A stretch of 64,000 nucleotides of DNA from positions 2,215,501-2,279,500 of the forward strand of contig NC_015977.1 in NCBI RefSeq assembly GCF_000225345.1, given 5' to 3'. A model generated the notes under the pieces. The model searched no databases, had not been told where the DNA came from, and saw only the letters and a program-made list of their open reading frames with translations. Shown here in pieces: positions 25,477-34,851 of the stretch; within the stretch, counting starts at the first letter, position 1; every line of letters starts with the position of its first letter. The stretch comes from Roseburia hominis A2-183. Its GTDB lineage: Bacteria > Bacillota > Clostridia > Lachnospirales > Lachnospiraceae. The position numbers and the translations under genes were made by a program.

Positions 25477-26883
25477 CTATCGTTCCTGGGCCTTATTTTC
25501 ACGCTCGTCTGTTATGCCGAGCAGATGATCAATGTTCGCTTTTACCGCCACGGCCTCCCGCATTTGCCGCTGGGCTTCCCGGTATTCTGCATAAAGCTCT
25601 TTCTTTTGTCCCGCCAGCTCACGGCGGGATTTTTTTAGTATTTCAATCTTAGGGAGTTTTGCGCCGTTCAGTATGGTGTTCATAGTATCCTTTGCCGCCC
25701 GGTAAGTGGCAAGCTCCGCTTCGTGCTGGGCCAGATACTTTTTGCTGTACCGCGCAGCTTTGTATCCATCAAACACCGGGCGAGTCTTGGCATAGTCCAC
25801 CGTGGCAGCCATCAGCTCCGAGGTTTTGGAAAGAGCCTCCTCCGTTGTGCGGAGCTCGTCAGACAGCTTGTGAAAGTGATCCACCGCAGCCTCGGTGCTG
25901 GCCGTCAGTGCCGCATAGTCTGTCAGATGATGCTCCTGCAAATACTGGAGCGCGGCGGCCATTTGTTTTAGGTTGTAGACCTTGGCCCATCGTTCATAGG
26001 CCGGGCCCTTGCCTTGGGCCATACGCTCTTGAATGTCGATGATGAGATTAACTCGCCGTGGCGGAACCGTGGGCTCCTCGGGCAGTTCGGGGAGTGGACG
26101 TTCCCCGGCAATTACCGCCTTGATGTCCTCCGGGTCAAATCCAACTCCAAGTGTAGAAGCCCGGAGCCGGGTCGGTTTTTCCTGCCCGGGTGCAAGGAAT
26201 GAGATGACACCGCCCCGCCCATGTTTCACCGCAAAGCCGGACTCCTCCATGAGACGAAGAAAGTCGGCAAAGTCCGTGGGCTTTTTCTCCAAAGCGGCGA
26301 GAACAGCCAGCCGCACCCGCTGCTTGGCAGAGGGTGGCTTTTCTCCGATCCACTGTCCATAGTGGAGAAAACGACCCTTGCTGTGCTGGCACGGATTTTG
26401 GATAACAGACAATTCATGTTCGATGCACACGCGGTCAGAGAGCCGCCGCAGGGCAAAGGACGAACCAATGAAATTATGAAATTTCCGGGAGCGGTCAAAG
26501 GCCGTTGCGTTAAAATAAATGTGATTGTGGATATGGGCCTTATCGGTATGCGTACAGACAAAGAATTGATGCTTTCCCTTTGTCCAGCGCATCGCCGTTT
26601 CATAACCGATACGGTTTGCTTCTTCCACCGTAACCTCCCCGGGCAGAAACGCCTGCCGGATCTGAAAGAACAGTGCCCCGCGAGATACGGCCCGGCCTGT
26701 CTCTGCATGGTATTGACTTTTTACCAGAAGAAACTCGGCGGGAGCCGTGTTCGGATCGCAGAGATAGGAAGATACGGCTCCCAGCTTTTCCGGGTTCAGG
26801 CCATAGGTGAAACGATCCTCCATCGTTTGAATTGCACTTTTTCCCGCCGCTGTTTTATAAGGGCGGATGTAGGTGGTCGCCGT
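25477..26883 (-). CDS. Relaxase of the outer ICE (MobP-like)
   Basis: The protein nicks oriT and leads the strand during conjugation. It has the three-His metal motif THTDKAHIHNHIYFNA near residue 125 and a long helical C-terminal half. A strong SD (AAGGAGG, 26891-26897) is followed after 7 nt by ACG at 26883, and the frame from there reads TATTYIRPYK, matching the usual relaxase start if ACG encodes Met. The next upstream candidate, TTG at 26904, lies before the SD. So the start is probably ACG, giving 468 residues; a sequencing error or a defunct start is the alternative. Confidence 0.85.
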   Translation of the reverse strand, partial: TATTYIRPYKTAAGKSAIQTMEDRFTYGLNPEKLGAVSSYLCDPNTAPAEFLLVKSQYHAETGRAVSRGALFFQIRQAFLPGEVTVEEANRIGYETAMRWTKGKHQFFVCTHTDKAHIHNHIYFNATAFDRSRKFHNFIGSSFALRRLSDRVCIEHELSVIQNPCQHSKGRFLHYGQWIGEKPPSAKQRVRLAVLAALEKKPTDFADFLRLMEESGFAVKHGRGGVISFLAPGQEKPTRLRASTLGVGFDPEDIKAVIAGERPLPELPEEPTVPPRRVNLIIDIQERMAQGKGPAYERWAKVYNLKQMAAALQYLQEHHLTDYAALTASTEAAVDHFHKLSDELRTTEEALSKTSELMAATVDYAKTRPVFDGYKAARYSKKYLAQHEAELATYRAAKDTMNTILNGAKLPKIEILKKSRRELAGQKKELYAEYREAQRQMREAVAVKANIDHLLGITDERENKAQER

Positions 26884-26915
26884 AGAAATCCCTCCTTCCG
26901 GCAAACAGTATTTTT

Positions 26916-26940
26916 ACTTTGGGACACTTTGTCCCGAAGT
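26916..26940. repeat. ICE palindrome copy 5
   Basis: ACTTTGGGACA, CTT, TGTCCCGAAGT. It fills the gap between mobC and the relaxase gene. Confidence 0.85.
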
Positions 26941-26981
26941 AGAAAAAGCCGGGGAGCGGTATCAACCACTCCCCGGATGGG

Positions 26982-27329
26982 TCAGAGCTCTACCAGCGCG
27001 GAGAGCTGTTTCAAAAGATCAGACAGCGGCCCCCACAACGCGGCATAGTCCCGCTGTAAGGCTGCGAGTTCTTCGGGATAAATCGCGCCGTAGGTGTTGG
27101 CTTGAATTGCCACTTGGTTCAGATTGTTGGAGCATCGCCGCTGGAGCGAAACCAGCTCACGAACAGGCGAAAGGTCAACATGAAGCACATACCCACTCAG
27201 GGCCATTTTCCGCATATAGGCTCCCATGTTACGGATGCCAGCCTCCGCCATACGTTCTTGAATCAGGGCCTGCTCCTCCTCCGACACCATCACATGAAGA
27301 TGGATCGGACGGCGGCGTTTCTTTGTCAT
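26982..27329 (-). CDS. mobC: MobC-like relaxosome accessory protein
   Basis: The 115-residue protein has an N-terminal basic ribbon-helix-helix-like segment (RPIHLHVMVSEEEQALIQERM) and the conserved NLNQVAIQANTYG motif of MobC proteins, which help the relaxase open oriT. It lies just before the relaxase gene and overlaps the stop of a 54-residue gene upstream. Confidence 0.9.
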   Translation of the reverse strand: MTKKRRRPIHLHVMVSEEEQALIQERMAEAGIRNMGAYMRKMALSGYVLHVDLSPVRELVSLQRRCSNNLNQVAIQANTYGAIYPEELAALQRDYAALWGPLSDLLKQLSALVEL

Positions 27330-27490
27330 CGCTCCTCACGCTCCCGGCTGCGGCAGGCGCGGGGCGGCTCCTTTACCTTATCCAGCGGCTTTTCCTGTTC
27401 GTCTGCCGGAACAGGGTGCGGCAAATGAAATTCACGGTGCAGGCGCAGCACCTCCAGTACAGACAATTCCTGTTCACGTTTCTTTTCCAT
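27326..27490 (-). CDS. Small conserved-looking ICE protein, 54 residues
   Basis: The frame starts MEKKREQELSVLEVLRLHRE and ends in a TGA that overlaps the mobC ATG; GGAGG stands 7 nt before the ATG. The product is charged, helical at the N-terminus and has a Pro-rich middle (HLPHPVPADEQEKP). Tight coupling to mobC suggests a relaxosome or regulatory role. No family recognised. Confidence 0.6.
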   Translation of the reverse strand: MEKKREQELSVLEVLRLHREFHLPHPVPADEQEKPLDKVKEPPRACRSREREER

Positions 27491-27502
27491 ATACGTACCT
27501 CC

Positions 27503-28087
27503 TTATCTATCGCCACGGTCAGGCTGCCTCCGTTGGGGAGCCGGAGCCTCCGAGCCGCGATCTGCCTCCGCCAACTTTGCCGCATTTTTCATCTGCTCGG
27601 CAATCGGACGGGGCCTGTCGGGATTATCAGGCGCAGGACGCAGCTCATAGTCGGATGCCTGTTTTTCCGTTAGCGGGCGGGTATAGGTAAGATAGCCCCA
27701 AGCCAAGAACGAGCCATTTTCCACCGGGATGCGCTGATCGTAATTGAAGATTTCATCCGGCTTGTTATAAGGCGGCTTCGGGAATGTCCCGATGTCCACA
27801 GGCCGCTGGGTCGAATAATACTTGTAAAGGCCGGGAGCCTCGGTCTGCCTGATCCCGACGTTATAAATACGCTGATAGTCCTGCACCCGGTCTGTGAAAT
27901 CCTGTTCCATCGCGGTGCGGTCATTTCCATAGTGACCCCATTCATACTGCCGCTGGCCGTCCCTGTCATCATAGCAGGCCCATGTGACATAGCGGGATGG
28001 CGCGGTGGGATGTTCGCCCAATGCAAATCCTCGTCCATTTTCCAGCATGACCGCCTTCAAAATGGCGTAGCCTTGATTTTTGTCCAT
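27503..28087 (-). CDS. ICE accessory protein of unknown function
   Basis: The 194-residue soluble protein has an N-terminal region rich in aromatic residues (NGRGFALGEHPTAPSRYVTW) that resembles proteins annotated as YodL-like or DUF4316 in CTn elements, and a charged Pro/Arg-rich C-terminus. It lies between the mobilization genes and the 319-residue gene at 28101. I cannot assign a role; protection of incoming DNA is one possibility. Confidence 0.7.
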   Translation of the reverse strand: MDKNQGYAILKAVMLENGRGFALGEHPTAPSRYVTWACYDDRDGQRQYEWGHYGNDRTAMEQDFTDRVQDYQRIYNVGIRQTEAPGLYKYYSTQRPVDIGTFPKPPYNKPDEIFNYDQRIPVENGSFLAWGYLTYTRPLTEKQASDYELRPAPDNPDRPRPIAEQMKNAAKLAEADRGSEAPAPQRRQPDRGDR

Positions 28088-28100
28088 AGTACACCTCCCA

Positions 28101-29060
28101 TCATCGAGACATTTCTTTGTTTTCTCTTTTCACAAACGGCTGGAGCTGATAGGGGCTTGTACCGTCCTCGGGCCGCAGAAAGTCTATCCGGGCCGCAGCA
28201 CGGATGGCGTTCTGGTTAAGCTGCCGCTGCCATGCCCCTTGGCTGGGAGCCCACTTAAAGCCGTTGCTTTTCAGTTCCTGCCGCTGATTGGCATCGGGCT
28301 TTTCCTCAAAAATAAGCTGCAAACGATTTTCAGCCTCGTTGATTTTTGCCTCGCCTCCGGGGAATGTCCAGCCTGCAAACTCGGAGCGGCTGCTCAGTTC
28401 CTCAATGCGCTGGCGTACACGGCGGATGTTGGCGTTGTTGTTGGAAAGCAGATAGGCGGGGTACGGCTTACTTTTGTCCAAGTGCCATGACTGCGCCATA
28501 TCTGCCTTGAGCTTTTCTGCCTGCTCCGGCGTAAGCTCCGGGCAACCGTCCAGCGTTTTGTGTTTCCGAAAATACGCATTGACCTCCTTCATGGTGGTCT
28601 GCTGGGACTCCAGCCCCTCCAGCTTTTTTGTCAGTTTTTCCACGGCAAGATCATCGTCTGCGCTGATCCCACCCATACCAACAGAGCGGATTTTATCAAG
28701 CAGCTTTGAAATCTCCGCATACTCTCCATAGTTGCGATCCCGGGCGGCGTTCTGCTTGTGCTTTTTTGTCACAGGGAAATTGCCGCCCCCGGAGATCAGA
28801 ATAGAGGGCACCCGGGCATCAATCACATTGCGTTCATTCAGATTTTCCGCAAGTTTCCGGGCATAGCGATCCACCAGCGCGTCAATCTTATCGTGGTACA
28901 TGGGATCGACACGGACTTTCTGGCGTTCTGCCGCCGCATACGCTTCATCGACCATTGCCCGGTAGCCCGCCGTAGCGGAGCCCGGCTGATAGTCAGAAAA
29001 GCTGTTCATATCCTTTGCCCGCTTTGCGGCTTCTTCATTGATCGGATAATATTTCGGCAT
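28101..29060 (-). CDS. ICE accessory protein with C-terminal GFKWAP motif
   Basis: The 319-residue soluble protein is highly charged. A middle segment (ILISGGGNFPVTKKHKQNAARDRNYGEY) looks nucleic-acid related, and the C-terminus carries ELKSNGFKWAPSQGAWQRQL, a motif shared with many phage and ICE proteins of unknown role. The ATG at 29060 has AAGGAGG upstream, with a palindrome copy 26 bp further; the longer frame upstream runs through that palindrome. Function unknown. Confidence 0.75.
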   Translation of the reverse strand: MPKYYPINEEAAKRAKDMNSFSDYQPGSATAGYRAMVDEAYAAAERQKVRVDPMYHDKIDALVDRYARKLAENLNERNVIDARVPSILISGGGNFPVTKKHKQNAARDRNYGEYAEISKLLDKIRSVGMGGISADDDLAVEKLTKKLEGLESQQTTMKEVNAYFRKHKTLDGCPELTPEQAEKLKADMAQSWHLDKSKPYPAYLLSNNNANIRRVRQRIEELSSRSEFAGWTFPGGEAKINEAENRLQLIFEEKPDANQRQELKSNGFKWAPSQGAWQRQLNQNAIRAAARIDFLRPEDGTSPYQLQPFVKRENKEMSR

Positions 29061-29085
29061 AGTACCTCCTTCCACAAAAGCCGGA

Positions 29086-29110
29086 ACTTTGGGACAAATT
29101 GTCCCAAAGC
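29086..29110. repeat. ICE palindrome copy 6
   Basis: ACTTTGGGACA, AAT, TGTCCCAAAG(C); the arms pair perfectly over 10 bp. It lies 26 bp upstream of the start at 29060. The gap up to 29,239 otherwise holds only a wide TGTTGACA/TGTCAACA repeat. Confidence 0.85.
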
Positions 29111-29239
29111 CCCGGCAGCTAAAATGTTGACAGCATCTCACGGAAACAGGGGCAGACGTAGAAACATACGCCTCCCGCAGAAAAGGGCCTTAAAAAGCCT
29201 TGTCACAGGCGGGTTTGGGGTGTCCTAATTGTCAACACA

Positions 29240-29593
29240 TCAGCCCCGCTTTTTTCGCATATATTCCCGCTGCTGTCTGCGGTGTGCCGCCTTTGCACAG
29301 GCCGCCGAACAATAGGTTTGCCGTCCATCAGGAGCCACGGCTCTGCCGCATACCGGGCAAACCTTGAAATCCGGCCTTGGCCCTTCTGCCAGCAGCGCAG
29401 CCTCCAGCGCCGGATCAAGGGGCAGAACTGCCTCGCGGAAGTAGCGGCAATAAGCCCCCGTCCAGCATTTCCCAAACATATAGCACTCGCAATCCAGCGG
29501 CAGGCAGCCGCAGTCCCGGTCATAGTTGGCACACCATTTTGATACCAGCCTGCGGATTGCCGTTTTTTCTGTCCGGGTCAGTTCTCGGCCCAC
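29240..29593 (-). CDS. Cysteine-rich VLP-type zinc protein
   Basis: The 117-residue product has a Cys-rich N-terminal half (WCANYDRDCGCLPLDCECYMF) and a C-terminal zinc ribbon (VCPVCGRAV...YCSAACAKAAHRRQQREYMRKKRG). The VLPLDPALEAALL segment is shared with two satellite homologues (42,011 and 49,341). I use the GTG at 29593, which has GGGAGGTG 5 nt upstream. These proteins are common in Firmicutes ICEs; the role is unknown, probably nucleic-acid binding. Confidence 0.8.
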   Translation of the reverse strand: MGRELTRTEKTAIRRLVSKWCANYDRDCGCLPLDCECYMFGKCWTGAYCRYFREAVLPLDPALEAALLAEGPRPDFKVCPVCGRAVAPDGRQTYCSAACAKAAHRRQQREYMRKKRG

Positions 29594-29597
29594 AGCA

Positions 29598-29774
29598 TCA
29601 CCTCCCGTTGCCCGGTGGTTTGAGTTGCTCCCGGTAGCAGAACACGCAGCCGATCCCGCGCCAGTAAGGGCAGCCGTCACAACGGGAGCCCTTCGGCGGC
29701 AGGCTGGGCGGCACACCCTTAAAGTAGCTTTTTTCTTTCATAAATCCCTCATAGGGGTTGTTGGTAAATCTCAT
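29598..29774 (-). CDS. Small zinc-finger-like protein, 58 residues
   Basis: The frame begins MRFTNNPYEGF, overlaps the DUF4366 stop as ATGA, and carries two Cys pairs in CDGCPYWRGIGCVFCY that could bind zinc. Position and overlap support translation. It is shorter than most annotation cut-offs. Function unknown. Confidence 0.65.
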   Translation of the reverse strand: MRFTNNPYEGFMKEKSYFKGVPPSLPPKGSRCDGCPYWRGIGCVFCYREQLKPPGNGR

Positions 29775-30520
29775 TCATTATCCTCGCTTTCGGTATCGTC
29801 CTCGTCCCAAGGCGGCCCATCGTCCTCGGGATCGTCATAATCAGCCAGTTCCTCGCTGTAATCCTCTTCGGGTACAGCAGCTTTTTCATGCTTCGGGCGG
29901 TAAATTTTGAAGTACCAGCCTGCACCGCTGCCCAGAACAGCCACAGCCAAAATCAGCAGAAGCGTCCCGGTATTACTTTTCTGCTGGGGCTCGGGTTCCG
30001 GCTCCTCCGCAGGTTCCGTCACCGGAGCGGGTTCGGGAGCTGTGCCAGCACACTCGGTCATATTGACCGCGCAGACCTCGCAATCCGTATGGATGGCTCC
30101 GGGCGCACATTTTTCTGTGCAGGAGCAGGCCGGAAGTTCTCCGCCAGCGGCCTCCAGTGCCGCCAGCAGATCGGCTTCATCCACCATGTTCAAAAAGTAG
30201 GTGTGATACTGTTCGCCGTCCTCGTCCACAGGCTTGTCATAGTCAATGACAATGTAAAAGGTGTTGCCGCCGCTGGTTTCCACCGTGATGAACTGTTTGT
30301 TGGTTGCGGCATCGTAGAGCAGATCGCGGGTCACAAGGTTTCCATCCTCCGAAAAGCCCTCGCCCGGGGTAATGGTAGGCGCTGGCTCCGGGGCCGGAGT
30401 TTCTTCCACAACAGGCGGTTCCTCATTCCCGCCGTCCGAATAGGCATAGGCCGGGATTGCAAAGCCGCATAAAAGAACGGCGGAGCAAAGCCCCGCTGCC
30501 AACATACGAAAGTGTTTCAT
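29771..30520 (-). CDS. DUF4366 (CD1107-like) surface protein of the transfer module
   Basis: The 249-residue precursor has a signal peptide (first ~26 residues), a Pro/Glu-rich stretch, a domain with a Cys cluster (CSCTEKC...DCEVC), a second Glu/Pro stretch and a C-terminal membrane helix near residue 190 with a long acidic tail. It should be exposed outside and anchored in the membrane. In CTn elements it always accompanies the NlpC/P60 and VirB4 genes and is presumed part of the transfer apparatus. Confidence 0.88.
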   Translation of the reverse strand: MKHFRMLAAGLCSAVLLCGFAIPAYAYSDGGNEEPPVVEETPAPEPAPTITPGEGFSEDGNLVTRDLLYDAATNKQFITVETSGGNTFYIVIDYDKPVDEDGEQYHTYFLNMVDEADLLAALEAAGGELPACSCTEKCAPGAIHTDCEVCAVNMTECAGTAPEPAPVTEPAEEPEPEPQQKSNTGTLLLILAVAVLGSGAGWYFKIYRPKHEKAAVPEEDYSEELADYDDPEDDGPPWDEDDTESEDNE

Positions 30521-30522
30521 AT

Positions 30523-30777
30523 TCAGTTTTCCTCCTTCTTTTCTTCTTCGGACTTCGGGACACTTTGTCCCAAAGTACCTCCGTCCTTCAGCTTTTCAAA
30601 CAGCAGCGGGAGCTCCGTAAGGGAAATGCTCATACCGCGCACAATGTCCACGATCTCGCTGTTTTCCGCCTCCAGCTTTTTTTGCTCCAGCTCCTTGAGC
30701 CGGGCCTGCTGTTCACTGATTTTGGCCTTGACCTTATCAATCTCGGCCTGAATTTTCATGCTTTTGGTAGTTGCCAT
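30523..30777 (-). CDS. DUF4315 small coiled-coil protein
   Basis: The 84-residue protein is one long helix/coiled coil (IQAEIDKVKAKISEQQARLK) with a short tail. Palindrome copy 7 is embedded in the C-terminal codons and is translated as TLGQSVPK. It lies 2 bp before DUF4366 and 14 bp after the NlpC/P60 gene, as in related ICEs. Confidence 0.85.
   Translation of the reverse strand: MATTKSMKIQAEIDKVKAKISEQQARLKELEQKKLEAENSEIVDIVRGMSISLTELPLLFEKLKDGGTLGQSVPKSEEEKKEEN
30552..30576. repeat. ICE palindrome copy 7 (inside DUF4315 gene)
   Basis: ACTTCGGGACA, CTT, TGTCCCAAAGT, near the 3' end of the coding region. Confidence 0.85.
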
Positions 30778-30791
30778 TTCAAAACCTCCTG

Positions 30792-32510
30792 TCACGGTAA
30801 ACGCCCGTAGGCGTAAAAATGAGATTGCCAGTAGCTTGTATTCAAATTTGCGTAGCCGATGGGATCTCCGCAATGCAGCATTTTCCCGTCACCGACATAA
30901 ATCCCGCAATGGCTCACGCCCGGCGTGTCATAGGTGCCTTTGAAGAACACCAGATCACCGGGTTTGGGAGAGCTGGTCGGCGTACAGATGTTATAGAGCC
31001 CCTGGGCTCCCAGCCTGCCAACATTCCAGCCGGAGTGATTGATGACCCATGAAACATAGCCCGAGCAATCAAAGGAAGTAGCCGGAGAACTGCCGCCCCA
31101 CACATAGGGATAGCCGATGTATTTCTGCGCCTCGGCAAGCATCGCGGCAAAGATTTCATCGTCCAGATATTCTCCTGGCACCTCGTAGTCACCGGGTTTC
31201 CCGGTAATGTACTTGTTCACATAGGGAGAATCCGGGAACAGATCAGGGCGGTTCCCCAGCGTTGCCATATAGATGGCATATCGGGAAAGCTGATCCTCGC
31301 CCATAACGTACACAGGTACATGGGACAAATCAAAGTTTTCCAGCGTGACCGTACAGATGTAATAATCGTAAGGCACCTGATAGGTGTCCGTATGGGAGTT
31401 GCCGTCCTCGTCCGTCCATGTGTCGGTTTCTGTGCGATACCGGGTTTCCACCACCACATCCTCCGTGAGAATGTACTGGCGGTCAAAGAGCATTTGCAGC
31501 GTTCCCTGTACCTCGCCTATTGTCCATTGTCCCTCATGGAGCGCACACAAAAGAGAAAGCAGCACATAGGGATCATGTTCGATTTCGTCCAGATCGAAGT
31601 GGTATTCGTCATAGTCGTGGGTGCTTTCATAGGTGTCCAGATAATGCTGTAAATCATCTTCCAGCGCACAATAGGCGGCTTCGGCGGCCAGCATATCACG
31701 ATCCTCGCAAGGATAGGTGCTGGCTCCTAATGCACCGGCCCCGGCGTTCCCCAGCATAAGCATGGTAGAGGAACAGGACTGCATAGCAAACAGGAGTAAC
31801 ACACAGAGCACCGCAATCACGGCACCTGCGGGATGACTTTTGACAAATTCCACTGCCCGGGCAGTCAGGCGTTCTGTGGCTGTGGCAGTTTTCCCAGCCG
31901 CAGCCGCGCTCTGCTTTGCAGCCTCCTTTGCCTGCTTGCGGTATTGCCTGCGGAGCCGTTGCTTCTGCCAGTAGCGGGTAAGGGTATTTTTCGTCAGCTC
32001 CGGGTGCTCCTGTGCGGCGGTGTGAAAATGGTAGTCCGCTGTGTACTTGGTATAGCGGGCCTCGGCCTTGCGTACCACTTTTGCCGGATGTTCCCGGACT
32101 TTACGGCGCACAAAGCGAGAGCCATGCCGTAGCGCGGTTTCTCCCACAAGCTCAGAACGGTGTGCGCCTTCCGTGCCGACATTTTCCTGTTCCACTTCAA
32201 AAATCTTGCCATGCACGAAGCTGTGAACGGAACCGCTGGCAACACGGCCTATGCGTTTTACCGGGCCGGGCTTTTTCGGCGGCTTTTGCTTTGCCAGCTT
32301 CTCCCGGGCCTGTTCCAGTTTTTCGCCTTGGGACTCCATGTGGAGCTTTGCCGCCGCAGCCTGTTCCTGCTGGCTCTTTTTGCGGAACTTGGACTTCGGG
32401 ACACTTTGTCCCGAAGTGTCGGAAGCCTCCGGCCCGGGCTGTTCCCCGTCAGGGGCGTGGGCGGTCTGCGACCAAGCCTCCTCCTTGGTTTTATTCGTTT
32501 TTCGTTTCAT
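30792..32510 (-). CDS. NlpC/P60 cell-wall hydrolase of the transfer module (CD1108-like)
   Basis: The 572-residue protein has a basic cytoplasmic N-terminus, one membrane helix near residues 228-246 (AGAVIAVLCVLLLFAM) and an extracellular C-terminal NlpC/P60 domain with the catalytic Cys in FDCSGYVSW and His in VSHCGIYVG. It should open peptidoglycan locally for the conjugation channel (VirB1-like role). Palindrome copy 8 lies near the N-terminus and is translated as GQSVPKS. The start overlaps the VirB4 stop region by 20 bp. Confidence 0.92.
   Translation of the reverse strand: MKRKTNKTKEEAWSQTAHAPDGEQPGPEASDTSGQSVPKSKFRKKSQQEQAAAAKLHMESQGEKLEQAREKLAKQKPPKKPGPVKRIGRVASGSVHSFVHGKIFEVEQENVGTEGAHRSELVGETALRHGSRFVRRKVREHPAKVVRKAEARYTKYTADYHFHTAAQEHPELTKNTLTRYWQKQRLRRQYRKQAKEAAKQSAAAAGKTATATERLTARAVEFVKSHPAGAVIAVLCVLLLFAMQSCSSTMLMLGNAGAGALGASTYPCEDRDMLAAEAAYCALEDDLQHYLDTYESTHDYDEYHFDLDEIEHDPYVLLSLLCALHEGQWTIGEVQGTLQMLFDRQYILTEDVVVETRYRTETDTWTDEDGNSHTDTYQVPYDYYICTVTLENFDLSHVPVYVMGEDQLSRYAIYMATLGNRPDLFPDSPYVNKYITGKPGDYEVPGEYLDDEIFAAMLAEAQKYIGYPYVWGGSSPATSFDCSGYVSWVINHSGWNVGRLGAQGLYNICTPTSSPKPGDLVFFKGTYDTPGVSHCGIYVGDGKMLHCGDPIGYANLNTSYWQSHFYAYGRLP
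32393..32417. repeat. ICE palindrome copy 8 (inside NlpC/P60 gene)
   Basis: ACTTCGGGACA, CTT, TGTCCCGAAGT; perfect 11-bp arms. It lies about 30 codons into the gene, in a poorly conserved linker. Confidence 0.88.
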
Positions 32511-34851
32511 TCTTCATATCCTCCGGGCGGGTAGTCAGCAGGTCATAGATTTCTCCGCGAGGGAACCGATCCACAAACGGAATGGTTACATTTCCATAGA
32601 ACAACAGCCCCTCGCCGGAATTGCTGTGTGTGATATAGGAAAGCTGATGCTCGGAAATACCGAGCTGTTTTGCCAGAATGGTACGGTCACTCTGCGCCTG
32701 CGAAAGCAGAATCATAAAATCCGTGTTGTCCAAAATGTTCTCGATTTCCCGGCTGGCCAAAAGGTCTTTGACGTTCTGCGTCAAAGCAGACGGCACACAT
32801 CCTTTTTTACGTAGCATTTTCCAGACTGCCACAAAGTAGCTGGCTGTCAGCGGATCGCGGAGCAGGATATGAAACTCGTCAAAGTAGCACCAAGTCGCCG
32901 CACCCTCGTGGAAGTTCTGATCCACCGCCTGCGAAACAAACTCATTTGTGATGTGCATTGCAATCTTTCTAAGGTTTTCGCCCATGTTTTTCAGAACGAT
33001 GCACACCACACGGCTGTCCGTCTTGACGTTGGTAGGATGGTTAAAGAGATTGAGGGAGCCTGTGCAATAAAGCTCTAAGGCAGTTGCCACGCGCCGGGCT
33101 TCGGGCTCCGGCTGGCGTAAGAGCTCTTCGTACAAATCCTGCAACAGCGGTGTTTTTGCAGTTTCCAGTCCGAGCGCCTGTTCCCGGTACACCAAACGCA
33201 CACAGCGGTCAATGACCGTCTTTTCAATGGGCTGCAAGCCTTCCTTGCCGCCGACCACCAGCTCGCATAGGGACAAAAGAAAATCCGCCTTCATGGAAAG
33301 CGGGCTTTCTCCGGCGGCCATATTGAGCTCCACATCCATCGGATTGAGGTGGTGCGGGCTGTCCGGGGCAATCTCGATCACCTGGCCGCCCAGCCTTCGC
33401 ACCAGCGGAGCGTATTCGCCCATCGGGTCAACCACGATGATCCGATCCTGCGGGATGGTGAGAAACACATTCAAGAGCTCGCGCTTTGCGGCAAAGCTCT
33501 TGCCGGAGCCCGTAGAGCCCAAATACATCCCGTTTGCCGATTTCAGCTTTTTGCGGTCAGCCATGATGACATTGTGAGAAAGTGCGTTCATGCCATAGTA
33601 GAGGGCCTGCCCAGCCATGCGGAGCTCCCTTGTCATAAAAGGAATAAAGATGGCTGTGGAGCTGGTGGTCATACCGCGCTGGATTTCTACCTCGTTGTAA
33701 CCAAGGGCCAACGAGGAAACAAAGCCCTGTTCCTGTTGCCAGTCCAGACGGCGCAGAGCGCAGTTGTATTTCTGCGCGATACCGCCCACGGTAAACACAT
33801 CGTTTTCCAGCCGCTGGCGGTTAGGAGCAAGGTTTACCACCGTAAAGGTCAGCAGAAACATTCGCTCATTGCGGGATTGCAAATCAGCCAGAAGCTCCGC
33901 TGCGTCCTTGCTGAATGTAATCAGGTCAGGGGGAAGAATATCCGGGTCATAGCCGGAGCGCACAGCCTTTCTCTGTTCCTCCACTTTCATTTTTCCGATG
34001 TCCGAGATTTTCCCCTTGATGGTCTTAATTGCCTTGAGCTGATCCACGGTCTGAATGTGCATGGTCACGGTCATTTCCGCATCCAGCTCCAAGATTTCTG
34101 CCAACAACTTATCCGAAAGCTCCGATGCCATAATCTGTAAGTAGGACACCGCGCCCCAATACTGGCCGATACGGAATGTGCGGGACTGGCGGAAGTCGAG
34201 ACTGTCCGGGGCAATAAAGTCTTTTGTGCCAAGCCCGGTCTGTGGGATGTCTTTCCACGAAAAGCGGAACGCCTCGCGGCTCCCCGGATGCATCTGGCTA
34301 TGAAGCAGCGCAAGGCGGGCCCGCCCGTCCATAGGCTCCGAGGGAACGCCCAGCCGCTTAAAGTTTCCCATGACATCAGCCTCCACACGCTCCAGACGGG
34401 GCCGAGCCTCCGCAATCCCCTCGGCGGGTATGCCAAAGGTGATGTATTTTGAGCGTTCAATGCCGTTATTGCTTTTGGCAATCTGATTTTTCAGCATCCC
34501 GGTAAACTCGTCCCGGACGCTGTTATAGTTGTCATCCGCTTTCGGGATATTGACTTGATAGCGGCTGCGGGAATGGGAACGGCGATTGATAAAGGAAAGC
34601 TGGAACGGCAGCGAACTGTCAAAGTAGTTGAGAAATGAACTCCATCCGCTGAATATGGCAGTCTGATCCTCGGTGGATGCCACGGAGTAATTGATGTCCT
34701 CATATTCCACAGTTTTTGTATAGAGCCCACCCGGGAGCTTGCACACACCGTCCGGGTGCATGGACAGATACGGGATTGTCTGCTGGGCAGACAGGGCCGC
34801 CCGGCCTTTACCCTTGGCGGCGGCTCCGTTTTTCTTCTTTGTGTTTTTCAA
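32491..34851 (-). CDS. VirB4-like conjugation ATPase
   Basis: The 786-residue cytosolic ATPase powers the type IV secretion channel. Walker A is GSTGSGKSFA near residue 443 and Walker B IIVVDPMGEY follows at about 475; WCYFDEFHILL lies in the C-terminal third. The start is a TTG at 34851, 6 nt after AAGGAGG, and overlaps the PrgI gene. It is complete despite the disruption of neighbouring transfer genes. Confidence 0.95.
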   Translation of the reverse strand: MKNTKKKNGAAAKGKGRAALSAQQTIPYLSMHPDGVCKLPGGLYTKTVEYEDINYSVASTEDQTAIFSGWSSFLNYFDSSLPFQLSFINRRSHSRSRYQVNIPKADDNYNSVRDEFTGMLKNQIAKSNNGIERSKYITFGIPAEGIAEARPRLERVEADVMGNFKRLGVPSEPMDGRARLALLHSQMHPGSREAFRFSWKDIPQTGLGTKDFIAPDSLDFRQSRTFRIGQYWGAVSYLQIMASELSDKLLAEILELDAEMTVTMHIQTVDQLKAIKTIKGKISDIGKMKVEEQRKAVRSGYDPDILPPDLITFSKDAAELLADLQSRNERMFLLTFTVVNLAPNRQRLENDVFTVGGIAQKYNCALRRLDWQQEQGFVSSLALGYNEVEIQRGMTTSSTAIFIPFMTRELRMAGQALYYGMNALSHNVIMADRKKLKSANGMYLGSTGSGKSFAAKRELLNVFLTIPQDRIIVVDPMGEYAPLVRRLGGQVIEIAPDSPHHLNPMDVELNMAAGESPLSMKADFLLSLCELVVGGKEGLQPIEKTVIDRCVRLVYREQALGLETAKTPLLQDLYEELLRQPEPEARRVATALELYCTGSLNLFNHPTNVKTDSRVVCIVLKNMGENLRKIAMHITNEFVSQAVDQNFHEGAATWCYFDEFHILLRDPLTASYFVAVWKMLRKKGCVPSALTQNVKDLLASREIENILDNTDFMILLSQAQSDRTILAKQLGISEHQLSYITHSNSGEGLLFYGNVTIPFVDRFPRGEIYDLLTTRPEDMKNETKNE